In this document: positions 33,601 to 46,700 of the stretch, one piece after another
Layout: each line of letters starts with the position of its first letter
How positions within the stretch are numbered: position 1 is the first letter of the stretch
Assembly: GCA_009746045.1 (NCBI GenBank)
Contig: RPFO01000312.1
Location: 146,001 to 210,000, forward strand
Direction of reading: 5' to 3'
Source: Mesostigma viride
Taxonomy: Eukaryota > Streptophyta > Mesostigmatophyceae > Mesostigmatales > Mesostigmataceae
Length of the DNA stretch: 64,000 bases
Made by a program: the position numbers and the translations under genes
Notes under the pieces: generated by a model
Told to the model about the DNA's origin: nothing
Seen by the model: the letters and a program-made list of their open reading frames with translations, nothing else
The model's database searches: none

Positions 33601-35764
33601 ACCACCATCCACAAAGCACGGGGCTTATGGATTACAAGGCATTCAGCACGCCTGAATGCATGTAAGGCATGGACCACAAAATTTGCAGATGGCATGCTGA
33701 GAAAAGTAAAATCTGATTAAAATGTAGCAATGCCGTTAATAACAGCAATAACGCCTAGAAACTGACCAGTCTTTTGCACGCTTCTTGGAACAAGGACGCC
33801 GCCACCAGGCAGGTCAGGTCGGTTTCCTGACTACGCAATATAGACTCTCTAATACAAACTTTAAAAAATAAATGAAGCACGTGCAGCAAAATCAATGTCT
33901 TCCTGGCCAGTTCTCGACAATCTTACAAGCACGCCACCGGAAACGTTAGTCAAAATAGCAAAAGCTGCGGGAAATTTGGCGAGGAAACAAAACGGCGAAC
34001 AAAACGGTAAGAACATCCCGGAGATGACGCTAAAACCAAGCCATAACGGACTGTTCAAGCGCAAACAGATTGGTAGATGAGGTGCAGAAAAAGAGCCTTC
34101 CGCAGCAGGCCTGATTACCTGCCTGGCACGCGAGGAAAGCGAGTTAACCATGGCAGGCTGGAATGCGCTTCGCGCAGGCCTGCTTACTTTACCTCCGAAG
34201 GAAACCGGAAATGGCCACAAATCAAAGCTAATTCGCTTGATTCCTATTTCTGTCAAGAATCCTGTCTTGAATATGCCCATTATGCTGACCGTGCAGAAAT
34301 CTATAATACGGGCAATTGTATTCGAGCCCTAATTAACAAATAGATATGCTCGGATAGTAGTACCTAAGTGGGATTTGTCCTACGTGAATGGACACTATGA
34401 CTATGTGCCAAGTTGTACAATGGCACTAGGACCATTGGTCACTATCTTCACCAGATTATAGTATTGTGTCATGTGCATGTCATACCATGCCGTACCGAGT
34501 CATGCATGCGCATGCACCATGTTCCAACATACCAGCTGTCGTTATCGACCCATTGTCGGCCCATGCCCATACCAGGGCCGCCGCCACCACTCACCTACCA
34601 TAATTACCAATGTTCACGCTACCTTGAGGTAGCCATGGAAAGCCACACCATATGGACGTAATAAATAATTTTCCTGGCTCCTGACGCTTAAGTCGGCAAT
34701 GATTCACCACCTACAAATTATTAATTTAAGTCCCCATAATAATAACCCCATGCCTTTTCACATGGCATCGGAGGTCCGGGGCAAGATCTTTCAACGGAAT
34801 TAACCAACCTCTAAGCGGCAGCTCACATTTTATTGAGCACCTTGATCATCGTTAATATTTTCATATACGGAGCAGCTTGGTCGAATTCTTGTACTTGATA
34901 CGACCATGATTATGGCGCAGATGCTACCGTGAAATTCAAGGCTTTCAATCGACTTACTTCAACGTGTGGTAACACCAAATATTCGGGGTGACACCTACCG
35001 TCGCTAAAATCCGTCAAGAATTTCCCAAGCTCCGGTGCGCAGGCCAGATCTACGCTTTTATACTTATATATGCCCGAAACTGATCAAACGCCAACATTTC
35101 GGTGATGGGGACGTCGGCGCTGAAGCCTGGCACTCAAAAGGTGCCGGCTCTGGTTCCAGGCAGCGCCAGTGATTTTTTACCTGGCAGCACATTTTTGGCC
35201 AAGTGCAGTGCGTTCAATCGGCGCGGGGTCACTGACGGGCTCCCACTGAGCCGCGCGAGCTGTGAGCATCGACGAGAAAAAACCCCTCCCTTCTGCGTCG
35301 TTCAATACCAGGAATCTTGGCTATCACTCTGGCAAGAAGCCAATCTAATATATTCATCGCGGCCAGATTTGCGAATCAGACCCCCTCGCAACCGTGGGTT
35401 AAAGAAGGGCAGCGGTCTTTCATACCTAATGCATATTTCGTCAACAAAACATCTTTTGGAGTATCTTTCATACAGCATCGATCTCCATAACTTTTTTGCA
35501 TTTCGGCCGACAAATTAGGCAAGTTTTCATGGAACGCGCACCGCCATGGCCACCTTCGCACGTATACACTACACAGCCAGGCCCCTTTTACGTTCTGTAC
35601 TTCTGTAGGTACATTACGTGTTGGGCCGGTGGTCAGCTCGTAACAAGTCTGTCAGTCTGTCTCGTGCGGAACTTCAAGTACGAAATTCGCCACCACTTTG
35701 GGCCGTATCGGTCCTTGGTAGTTACGCAACAAACATTCGATCGGTCGCCGTGGAAAGTACCATT
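33601..35764. other. unassigned interior of the inverted-repeat element
   Basis: Short frames only (longest 139 codons at 33861-34280, minus), with no motif. No LTR, tRNA or hairpin seen. Confidence 0.4.
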
Positions 35765-35801
35765 GTTGCGTAACTAGTTGCGTTACCGCGGGTTGGTACT
35801 G

Positions 35802-35968
35802 TATGTATGTATGTATGTATGTATGTATGTATGTATGTATGTATGTATGTATGTATGTATGTATGTATGTATGTATGTATGTATGTATGTATGTATGTAT
35901 GTATGTATGTATGTATGTATGTATGTTTGTATGTATGTATGTATGTATGTATGTATGTATGTATGTAT
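35802..35968. repeat. (TATG)n microsatellite, right part
   Basis: TATG repeats with one variant unit (TTTG). Frames reading Met-Tyr-Val-Cys are artefacts. Confidence 0.93.
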
Positions 35969-36129
35969 TTCGCGGTGCAGCAGCCTGGGCTATTAGGTTC
36001 CTCCCGTTAGGAGTTTCCATTGGTCTTATCGTAGTGTAGAGATTTGACATGGCTCTGTATAGAGGTTTATAGCTGGGCGTTTGCTTTGGTTTGAGTGATT
36101 TCACTCTGCTGTAAGTAATTATATTATTA

Positions 36130-36130
<1 letters not shown>

Positions 36131-36160
<30 letters not shown>

Positions 36161-36342
36161 TGTATGTATGTATGTATGTATGTATGTATGTATGTATGTA
36201 TGTATGTATGTATGTATGTATGTATGTATGTATGTATGTATGTATGTATGTATGTATGTATGTATGTATGTATGTATGTATGTATGTATGTATGTATGTA
36301 TGTATGTATGTATGTATGTATGTATGTATGTATGTATGTATG
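36131..36342. repeat. (TATG)n microsatellite, separate array
   Basis: A second, uninterrupted TATG run of about 210 bases, 163 bases from the first. Confidence 0.95.
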
Positions 36343-38236
36343 GGTGGATGCACACAATCCTGCCGGTCTATTATTTTATCTTAAGTGAGCCAGACCCTAG
36401 GGGTCTCGCCTATCGTGCTAGCTCCCCGTGCTTACAAGCACACACGCTGCCCCAATGATGGTCTTTAATTAGGGGCATATACCAAGGGTTCACCCGCAGC
36501 AACCCAGCCCCATCTCTGCCATCATAAGCAAGAGGTCTGATAATAGATCTGGTTGTCTCCTTCAAAGATCTTGTTGTATTAATTTGCAGCAGAGATCATC
36601 GATCATTATATTGTTATTACAGCGCTCGCTGCAATGTTTGAATCCAATTCAGGCTGACGTACACCAGACATGCGACTGACATGACGTACAGCGGCCGTGT
36701 AGCAATAGTAAGTATAAGTAAGTACTCGCGTGTCAAGCGCATGGGCATGCCACGGAGTACTATGCTAATCTCTTAAGAAAATAATTATACGAAAGTTACA
36801 AATACCGTCTGCATCATGCCCCAACCATATAGTCACTTAATATATAGTCACTTGAGGGGGATATAATCCTCATCTGATCAAGCTGTCCTCTACTGTATAA
36901 TGGCAGACGAGGCGGTAGTGTAGCGGCTATCCTCAGGGGCAATATAACCTCCACCCTGGATATTCTTTGGATATTTCTTTGGATATTTCTTGGATATTCG
37001 GACTACCCTGCATATTCTAGCAATCGGCTGCGGGGCACGTGGGGATAAAACAGAAGCATGCCCCTCAACAGGAAGGTGCTTTAATCGCAGATGGCAGCCC
37101 ATTCTCCTTGCCTACCATCCTGAACCTGTCTATCACTGAATTAATGAATTAATCATCCTAGCTGAACCTTGTAGCAATGACGGGCGCGTGGTCTGGGGCG
37201 CTCCGGAGTGTTGACACTTAACGTTATTGAAATTGCTGCCGTCAACCAAGTATATGACGGATCGAGTTGCATCACACTCATGCAGGCTCCGGGAGAGGCC
37301 TGTATATATATTCTACCGTCGCCTCAAGATGAGTTCCAAGCCTATCTGTGGCCTTTGGAGCATGGGTTTTGTGGGTGAACCCTGGGTGTGCCCTTAGGCT
37401 CCGGGAGATGCCTTTTTATTTTGAGCTCCCAAACATGCACCCCTCAATTAGTTCCAATCCTATCCTCTAGACGATTGATGGGGCAGCCTTAAAATTACAG
37501 CATCCGCTATACCAGGTCGACACCTCACGCGGCCCCTCCGCAGGGCTGCGACCAGCTCAGCCTGGCAGGCACCTCCTCACGTGGGCCGGGCCCAGCAATG
37601 CTAGACGCCGCAAGGCCCGCACTTTCAAAGAACAGCTAGTCGAGGACATGGGGGGTATAGGCCTCTCCGCGATAATTTTGCAACAAAACGATGGACAAGG
37701 CCAAGTGAGTGGGCTCAGGTCATCGAGGACAACGACCCCCCTCCATGCAGTGGGGAAGCGCCCGCATGTTTGCAAACGCGGGAAGCATGCTAGACAAGAC
37801 CCCTAGGTTCAAGGGCACCATAGATATATAGAGTAAGATTATTTGGTAGATAGATTAGACCGGTAGGATTGCGTGTACTCATCCATTCACCCATCGGGGT
37901 TAATGCTCCGTGACTCCCCAACGGGAGATTGATTAATAAATTATATAATCCGCTATGCTTTTGCCACTTCCTGTTGCATGTATTGCACCCACAGTATGTA
38001 CGTGGGCCTGCACCATGATGCAGAGAGATCGAGTCCTCTGTGGCCTGCCCAGTGCCCACTTTAGGCAGTGAGAGAAGCTATAGGGCGCGCTCCCTCCTCG
38101 TTGTGTGTAGGGGTAATTAAGGTTCCTTTAATTATTGGTACCCACGTGACGCAGTCTACGAGATTAGTTTATTGGACCATGGGGCGGCCAATTATGTAAT
38201 TAATTGATTAATTAATTAATTAGGAACATGACTCCG
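36343..38236. other. unassigned region
   Basis: About 1.9 kb with only short frames. Small direct repeats such as GGATATTTCTTT near 36970 and a TTAATTAA run near 38205 are present. No gene, LTR end or tRNA recognised. Confidence 0.45.
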
Positions 38237-39944
38237 TTAACCCCTAAATGGTCTGGCTGCCGATTTTCCGCCTAAAACTGAGTTACAGCCGACACGTCGG
38301 CCCCTTCTCGGGGGACCAAATGCCGCGAAAACTATTGAGAATTAGGAAAAGTTTAGCTGAGAAGATCGAAAGTTTATAATTTTCCTCACAGCATGGTACT
38401 AGGGTTTGCATACTTCTGACAAAGTTATAGAGGTGTTCTGGCCGGTCAAAGTACAAGGGGTCAGGGTACTTTTTCACGTACAACGTGCATTCCGGAAAAC
38501 GACGACCTGGCCATGGCGGCTTGCGCCCACGCATGGCATTTACGTTTTCGTTCGAATTTTCTGACCAAACTCAGGGAATTGATTTTATACGTCCTAAAGA
38601 TGATACAGGCCAATTTTTGGTTCGCGGGAATGCCATTTGATAGGTGTCGGCAGCGTTCTTGCTGGAAAAAACTGCGATCAGGCCGGTCGATAGAAACGTT
38701 GACAGCAATACCTTTCCGGCGTATTTTAAAGGATATATCGGTTTCTTTTTACTTTTTATGATGATTTGTAGTCGTAAACGTGCAAGGGTGGCCAGAAATC
38801 GTCGAATCTAGCGACCATGCTGCACAACTTTGGTGTGCCGAAATGCGCCATTTTGCGGCCACCGCCTGGGCCAAGGTAATGCCAGCCATGCCAGGTAAAG
38901 CTGAGTTATCGTTTTCTTGTCGATGTTTGACGTTTATATATATGTTCTAGCTTGTGTAGCACATTCTTTCTTCATTATTCATGCTCTTTCTTGACCATGG
39001 CCTGGCCCCTTCCTAAAACACCATTCTTAGATGCTTCCCTCAGTCAGTTGACCTGCCATAGTGTGATGGTGATAAGTTTTAGAGGCTGTATGGGTTTGAA
39101 TACCTCCATATATGTTTGTTATACATTTCCCACACACATATTGCATGAGTGTGAGGCAGTTGGCTGGTCTCTGTGGGATCATCAAGCATGTACCCGGTGA
39201 GTAGAAGCTTCCCATTGTCAGCATGTGCCACCAGGTGTGCTGGCTATCACCTGGCAAGCTATAGCAGCTTAGGCCTAGTTTATCCTTGCTAGGGCAAGCT
39301 GAAATAGGCTTGAAATCACTAGTTTGTTGGTGGCTGCCTCCTAGAATGCATGCCTTGCGTCGGGTATCCGTACCACGTTACCTACGTGCATGGACAAGGT
39401 GGCACCTGCACATAGGTGCCATGTAAGGGCAGTGTGATGATGCAGTTATGTTTCCCCATCATTGTGGAAGGGAAATGTATTGTGTGGCATGGTTGGGGGA
39501 CATTTTTAGTAGGTATTAGTAGGTAGTATGCCCACCCCTACCCCCTTGGCTGCTTTTTACCAACGGTACCCCTATGGGCTGTACTGGGTGTAACTGCTAG
39601 TATACCCACCCAAATGATGACCCCAATGGCTCAAACTGTTCAGCAACTAATTGTTTATCATCCCTGAAGTGGTAGGTGCCTAGCTCTTACAACATAATTC
39701 AAAATGCACATTCTACCAAAAATGAAAACGCTCGTCTTGACCCCCCTGACTTTGACGGCAGTTATACATGGCCTACCCTGCACATATGTAAGGTTGTGAT
39801 ATACCAACCCGAAGGGCAACTCATGGACATGCTTGGCCCCCAAGGACAGCCATTGGATATGGGTGGGTTGGATGGCATCTGGTTTGCAAAATTGTGAAGT
39901 TACAGCCGATGCATCGGCAGTATTTCTGCCCATTTAGGGGTTAA
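38237..39944. mobile_element. piggyBac-like non-autonomous DNA transposon, copy E2
   Basis: Same unit and orientation as E1 (744-2440): TTAA-CCCCTAAATGGTC at the left, CCCATTTAGGGG-TTAA at the right, with many single-base differences between the copies. The right inverted end has diverged slightly. No transposase frame. Confidence 0.72.
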
Positions 39945-40764
39945 ACGAAATATTATGACGAGCAAACGCTCGACTACGCAACGCAGCTAGCCTGGCGGCT
40001 GCGATGAGCCTAGAAAATTCGCCTGCAGCTCCGGCTGCAGTTCCGCCCGGCCTGCCAGGCAGCACGGCCACTTAGTACTCAAGCGGTAGTAGTGCACTCG
40101 GCTCCTGCGGCCTCGCCATCGGCATCGACTGATCCTAAACGCAGTCGCCCAGCAGAATCGCGCCCCACAGAACCGCGCTTTCGGCCCCAACCTGTCAAGG
40201 TCGACGATCACGCGACTGGACCAACATGTCCCCGGCAACTGCCATGCATTACCTCTTCTTCGGGGACTACGCCTCGCTTGACGACCTGTGCATCCATCTC
40301 GACAGCATCAACCGCCTCATCACCCCGGACGGCAAATGGTTTGACCCCGACGCTCTGCTCGGGTGCGCCCGCCCCCAACTCCAGCACACCATTCTCAACT
40401 CCCTTAGAACTCATGCGCTCTGATGGCGAGATCTGGGCTCCATGGCATCTCCGCCCCCACACTCCGTTCCATCCTTACGGAAGCTTTCCAGCAGCACGTG
40501 ACCCCCCTTGCTGCCGATGTGGCAGAAATGGGAGGCACGCTGGCTACTGAGCTCCCTCACGTTTCCACCACCGTCGCCTCCACCTCCACTGCCATTTCTG
40601 CCTCCACTGCCGACATCAAGGCCCAGCTCCTCGACCTCGACAAGCGCCTCCGCGCGACCGCCCTCGCCCTTGCATGAGTGTCTGCACGACACCGCAGGCC
40701 TCACCGCCCAGGCGGTGAAGGACATCGCTGCCCAGCCGGCATCTGCTGGCCCGGCCAGCGATGC

Positions 40765-41461
40765 AGTTAACGCCAAGCGCATTGGCGTGATCCTGATTCG
40801 GCATATCTCTGCGATTCCAGCGGCACCGGAACGAGTTCATTCCGACAAGTATCAAGAAAGTTATGGCGTTCCGACTTCCCGGTCGCGCGCGAGCGCGAGC
40901 CGGCTGTTCTTCTAAGTCGGACGTGAATATTTGCCGACGACATATGGGGTCGACAGTAATTCCTGGGCTGACAGGAATTAGGTGCTGTACCTACGACGGT
41001 ATTGGATTAATACGTCGTACGCAGGAAATAGGAACCTTAACCTGTGGTCTGTTGGTACCGCAGGCTTAGTCCTGGACTTCTAGGTGCAGATGCAATAATC
41101 ACTGTGGTGACTGTACTCTGTGGTCACTGTGCCTGTATGGCAGACCTACTGTATAGGAGCTGGGCGCTGTACAGGTAGTGAATACTGTACCGGGAGTGTT
41201 ATTACTGAGCAGGCCTCCTAGGCTGCTCAGGACTAGCAAGCACAGTGCACAAGTATATAAACAATAGGCCAGTGCCAAATGGGCATCTCTTGCGAGCCCG
41301 CCTCACGTGTTGTGCCTTGACTTGGCAAGCTCGTGTACAAGCCTCAAGTGTTGAGCGCTGTAAACATTATCCGATTTAACAAAGCTCCGTTTCCAACCAT
41401 ATTCACACATTGCTGCATTGCAACCATATCCTTCACATTGCGTGTGCGAAGAACGTTAACT
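40765..41461 (+). repeat. 5' LTR of C2
   Basis: Built like a string of hairpins: ACGCCAA-gcgca-TTGGCGT at the start, CGGAA-cgagttca-TTCCG, AATTCCTG-ggctga-CAGGAATT, ACGAC...GTCGT and CTGAGCAG...CTGCTCAG. A TATATAA box is at 41254-41260. Confidence 0.92.
41254..41260 (+). promoter_or_regulatory. TATA box in C2 5' LTR
   Basis: TATATAA about 200 bp before the LTR end, kept in C1 (5132), the C2 3' LTR (49172), C4 (53376) and C5 (reverse, 52089). Confidence 0.6.
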
Positions 41462-41554
41462 CAAATTACAACCAGTCTCAGCGGAACGGCCAGGAGGGTC
41501 GTTGCCGGTTGCGGTGTGCAGCGTTGACGACGAGAGGAGCTCGTCCGGTGGTGA

Positions 41555-42471
41555 ATGGTGCAGGAGGAACAACGGCAGCAGGATTTCCGGTTTCGGCAGT
41601 CTGCTGGGGGTTCGATTTCTCCTGAATTACGCCGTGTCGTTCGGGATCTATCTTTATTGCTTGCAGATCGTCCGCCTGTAAATCGCAGCTTCGTGCAATT
41701 CGTCGACGACCAGGTCGAAGATTGGGAGCGAATTCTGCGACACGTACAAACCATCGTCATTCCGGAGCACCGGAGCATCGACGACCTTGAGCAGGAGCTT
41801 CACGGGTTGGTCGGCATCCAGACGGTGATTACTGCAGTAGCAGAGCGAGTGCGGACGGAGTTGGCGGCAAGGCGAGGCGAGGTTGCGGAGCAGCTGGCGC
41901 AGGGCGACACGAGTTTGTACCGACAGTAGCGGGCGCGGGAGTACCACGTGCTTTCGCAGGCGGCATCGGCGACGAGGGTGTTGCAGCGGGGCCAGTTAGG
42001 CGTGAACGACGCGGAGCGGAGCATCACAGGCGGCTTGCAGAGGTCGGGGCGACAGCGGAAGCCATCGCCGGAGGACGCGCGCACAAGAGTCGGCAGGTTT
42101 CCAGAGCGAGTAAGAGTTCCTTTTCAGGAACTGCCCCCGCCCCTTCGCGTTCGTGTGACGCGTTGGGAGGAGTTTGCACCTCTTGGTACGAGAGTGACCT
42201 TGAGGTAGGAGCAGGGGGTGTCGCTGGGCTAGGCGACGAGACACTTGGCGACCACGAGGTGCCAACGTACAATCCGCGAGGTGCCAACGACGGGTTGTCA
42301 CCTGTCTACTTTACCAACGGTGACGATTCAGTCATCGCGGGCCGACAGCGGGTCGACGACGGCGCAGCAGGTAGCAGGGTACCAGAGCTGATTGTGGTGA
42401 GCGACAGCGACGACGACAGCGACAAGGAGAACCAGGACGCGCCTGGGGCCAGCCGTGGTGGTCTTGCCTGA
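41555..42471 (+). pseudogene. C2 leader ORF, frameshifted
   Basis: Nearly identical to the intact C4 leader. The first 124 codons are open, then one base is missing relative to C4 (GCGGAGCAG against GCGGAAGCAG near 41888), with further small losses near 42080 and 42187. The acidic end, PELIVVSDSDDDSDKENQ, is in frame again from about 42163. Confidence 0.85.
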
Positions 42472-42573
42472 GTGGTAACACTTGGCACTTTCCTTTCTTG
42501 TTCAGTAGCTTATATTGCTTTAATTGCTGCTTGGCCACTTGGCTGGCTGTAGCAGATCTGAACAGAGGCCATC

Positions 42574-43750
42574 ATGGAGGATGGAGCTATCAACCAACAA
42601 GCGGGCTTTATGGGCTTCGGCGGCGCGGCGCTGGGATGGATGGACGAGATGGACGCGGTGGACGCGATGGACGCGGGGACGGCCAGGCGCTGGGAGACCA
42701 GGCTGAGGTGCCAGATAATCAGAGCCAAGGATCGCAGGGCGGGCAGCACGCGCCAGCCGCAGATCAAGCGGCGCCTAAGCGACCAACGTTGCTGAGGGGT
42801 ACGCGGTGCTAGGCCAGTTTCAGTCCATCAAGGACAATTGGCAGCCCCGGGATGCTGAGAGGATGTTAGAGGACATGAACTTGTACACGGAGATATACAA
42901 CGGTGACAAGCTTCGCATCCTGGCGTCTAGTGCCTACATACGGCAGTCGGCGAGGCGGCTGTTCAAGTTTGTTCGGGAGCGACACGCGGCGGGGGACACC
43001 TGGACGGCGTTTATGACGCGACTCAGGTCGTTCCTGAGTGACAAGAGGACCATAGATGGGTCCCACCTGAAGCAAGAATACCTGGACTACAAGCCCATCA
43101 AGGGGCAACTAGTGGTCCACGCCTTTGAAGACTTCGTCAAGCTGAGGGAGGACGCCATGGCCAAGGGCTTCTTCGTCGCAGATCGGATGGCCATGGGCGA
43201 CTTTCTCAAGTCGCTGCAGCTGGATCCGGTCACCATGGATAATGTGACCATCCACATGCGACAGGTCCATGGCTGGGCAGCCATGACGGACCAGTTGTAT
43301 GAGTGTTTCAGCGGCAAGTACGTGGGTGGTAAGCGCCCTCGTCAGGGTGATGAGGAGGCCACTGAACCCACGGTTAAGTCCATGAGGGGATCGGGCCACG
43401 GGGGCCCAGCGCCCTCGAGAGGGCCTGAGACCTCTTCAAGGGGTCGAGGAAGGTCCAGGAGGGGGCGTGACAGAAGGGCTGGACGGGGGACCCCGCCGAA
43501 GTCGGGACATCCACAGTCCCAGTTTGACTTCAAGAGGGTGGGTGGTCCTCCCAAGGCTGGGCCCAGCAGTGGGACCTCACGGGACATCAGTCAGGTGGAA
43601 TGTTATTTCTGCCAGGGGAAGGGTCACTTCAGGAATGAGTGTCCCTCGTACCTGAGGCAGGAAGGTCAGAGCAAGCCAGCTCAGGGTGGCAGCAAGGACA
43701 AGGCTGGTCCATCCCAGGACAAGGGCAAGGGCAAGGCTGCTGATCATTGA
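42574..43750 (+). pseudogene. C2 gag, two single-base deletions
   Basis: Matches C4 gag from its ATG. A base is missing in TTCGGCGGCGCG (C4: TTTGGACGGCGCG) and another in CCAACGTTGC (C4: CCAACTGTTGC). From 42806 on, the frame is open through the capsid-like region, the RG-rich tract and the zinc knuckle CYFCQGKGHFRNEC, to TGA-CTT at 43748. The 3' part is in frame with pol across the UGA. Confidence 0.88.
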
Positions 43751-43753
43751 CTT
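43748..43753 (+). promoter_or_regulatory. gag UGA-CUU readthrough context, C2
   Basis: CAT-TGA-CTT with an open same-frame link into pol. The same bases occur at the end of C4 gag (55891); C1 has TGA-CTG (8922). Confidence 0.68.
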
Positions 43754-43783
43754 GAGCCTGCACACATCCCTGAACCCTGGAGG

Positions 43784-46700
43784 GTGCCCCCAGGGGTGTG
43801 TAATGAAGCTGCTAGTGACAGCAGTGAGGGGCAGCCCCATGCTCTAGTGAAAGAGCCTATTGGACACGATGGGGCAAGCTTGGTTACCACAGAGAGTATG
43901 CCAGCTGTAGCTGCAGTGGTTACTCGCCAACGTGCCCGCCATGGCGGTGCTGAGCCTGAGGTAGGACCTGGTGATGTGGACCCAGGTGGATCTCAGAAGC
44001 ATTCTGACCGTGCAGGACTGGCACAGGATGGTCAGGATGAGGATAGGGCTGGAGACAGTCTGACAGGCACGACCCTGGTGCCTCCTGTACATAAGGGATC
44101 TGTACATACCTTGAGTGCTAATAATGACAATAAAAGGTTTTCTCTCTTGTATGACATTGCCTCAAGGTTGCATACCATGTTTGGCCATGCAGCTCAGTCT
44201 TTGCAAGTTGCTAGACGGCTGGGAGGAAGTGAGTTGTACTCCATCTGCCAACAGGTTGCTCAAGCTTGCAAGTGCAGGCTAGTTGCTAGAAAGCCCAAGC
44301 AGTCTCATGCCAGGACTCCTATTTTGCAGCCAGGCCATGTGCAGGTAGATATTCAGAGAATCAGGGGTTTGAAGCTGCTGGTGGCAGTGGACAGATATAC
44401 CAAGTACAAGACCCTAGAGATCCTGCCTGACATGGAGAAGCCTACATTGATTGCTGCTCTGAAGTTGACAAGGAGCAGGTACCCTGGGTTGGAGTTGTTG
44501 CAGTGTGACATTCAGTTTGAGTGCTGTGAGAACCTGCCAGAGTTTCCAGAGTTGCTGATTACACCCAGGGAGAGCCACGGCCAGCAAGGGGTGGTGGAGA
44601 GAGCCATCCAAGAGATCAAGACTGTGCTGCTGGTGGAGAGGATTCCAAGGACGTCATCTGCCATTGTGACATCTGCATGGCTACGTTCTGTGGAGGACAG
44701 GCTGAACCTGAGGACTCCCATGTTCTTTGGTGACATTGCCATCAATCCTCTTATGCTGCATACCAGGATGCTGCCAGCTGATGCTGAGCAGGCATGGAAG
44801 GAGAAGCTAGAGGCCAAGTTCCTCAAGCTGAGGCAGAAAGACAAGGGCTGGAGTGTCCTAGAACCTAACGTTGGACAACAGGTTGTTGTGTGGAAGGAAC
44901 CAAGCTTTCCAGGGAAACGTGGCAGCTGGCATGATGGGGTGGTGACCCGAGTAGAAGCCGCTGGCCATAAGTGCTGGGTGGCCATTGATGGCTCCCAAGC
45001 AGTGCACCGTCTGTCCTGGTCAAAGATCCGTCCCCGGGGAGGTAATCAAGGAGACCTCTTCCAGGTGCCCGCTGGTGTACAAGGCGGGGGTGACGTGGAG
45101 CTTCCTGATCAGGGTGCTACAGCTGTATCGAGCCCTCAGGGTGACCCTGGCCCGGCCCCTGGGGTACCTTCACATACGGTGGTTGGGCAAGCAGGCGGAC
45201 AGGCTGCACCTCCGGAACGGCCCGACACCAGGCCTAGGGGTGTGCGTCTATCAGATATTGTACAGGCTTTGCAAAGAGCCAAGAAGGAGCCTAAGGTGTC
45301 CAAGCTTGTCCAGTTGGATGAACCTGAGGTAGCTGCCATGGAGATAGATACCAATGCACAGGTTTCTGTCATGGGACCTCAGCATACAGGAGAACTGCTG
45401 GTCGGAGAACCAAGTTGCCCCTGGGTGTCTGATTTCAGTGGTAGGACGCATCTAAGGGTGTTGGGAGAGGTTACTGCCCCTGTCATGGGTGTGGATGTGA
45501 CCTTCCTTGTCCTAGAGGACTATGATGGCCCTGTGATTTTGGGTCAGAATTTTCTGGGCAATCCTGGGATTTCTATCAGAGCTACAGCTCTGAGAAGAGA
45601 TGGCTGGGGGATGATTCCCCTAGAAAATTTCAGGACAACATTTCCAGTCAGGTGCAGGGCCAAGCCGGTCAAGGGTGTAAAATGGGATGAAGGGGAGGTG
45701 CCCCCAGCGGCCAGTTTGGTTATTCCAGCTGTGTTGCACCCCAGCAGTATTGGCATAACTCACAGGAGCCTTGCTGCACACTCTCCTTTGACATATGACC
45801 AGCTGGTCCAAGAGATGAGCTCGCCTACTTTGTTTGAGGCTTGGAAGCTCGCCTTCTCCAAGGCATTGGAGGAGTGGTTGCAGTTTGAGTGTGCTGCACC
45901 AACAGACAGACGTCCCCCAGCATCAAGGAAGCTTGCTTTGAGATTTGTGCTGAAGAGGAAGGTTGTGGATGAGGTATCAGTGCCCCATGTCAGGCCTGTC
46001 CTGAATGAGTATCACGGCACGGGGAGTCTGCCAGGAGAGGAGCTATACACGCCAGGGATGCTACACGACACATGGAGAATTTTGCTATGTCTCTACGTGG
46101 GGTTGCTGAACAGGGGAGCAGCTATGTCATTTTGGGTCAGAATTTTCTGGGCAATCCTGGGATTTCTATCAGAGCTACAGCTCTGAGAAGAGATGGCTGG
46201 GGGATGATTCCCCTAGAAAATTTCAGGACAACATTTCCAGTCAGGTGCAGGGCCAAGCCGGTCAAGGGTGTAAAATGGGATGAAGGGGAGGTGCCCCCAG
46301 CGGCCAGTTTGGTGATTCCAGCTGTGTTGCACCCCAGCAGTATTGGCATAACTCACAGGAGCCTTGCTGCACACTCTCCTTTGACATATGATCAGCTGGT
46401 CCAAGAGATGAGCTCGCCTACTTTGTTTGAGGCTTGGAAGCTCGCCTTCTCCAAGGCATTGGAGGAGTGGTTGCAGTTTGAGTGTGCTGCACCAACAGAC
46501 AGACGTCCCCCAGCATCAAGGAAGCTTGCTTTGAGATTTGTGCTGAAGAGGAAGGTTGTGGATGAGGTATCAGTGCCCCATGTCAGGCCTGTCCTGAATG
46601 AGTATCACGGCACGGGGAGTCTGCCAGGAGAAGAGCTATACACGCCAGGGATGCTACACGACACATGGAGAATTTTGCTATGTCTCTACGTGGGGTTGCT

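Larger units (their letters stand above)
29663..35801. mobile_element. 6.1-kb element with 37-bp perfect inverted ends
   Basis: The left end CAGTACCAACCCGCGG... (29663-29699) is repeated without a mismatch in inverted form at 35765-35801, and both ends abut TATG repeats. The repeat context allows a target duplication of 2, 6 or 10 bp; TA with CAGT ends would fit a Tc1/mariner-like element. No transposase was recognised: the interior is tandem repeats, a decayed copy of E-like sequence and unassigned DNA. It may be a non-autonomous composite or a large transposon that has lost its gene. Confidence 0.7.

Noticed and set aside
35652-36388. Long frames of Tyr-Ile-His-Thr and Met-Tyr-Val-Cys repeats
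   Set aside because: Translation of the TATG microsatellite in several frames; no gene.
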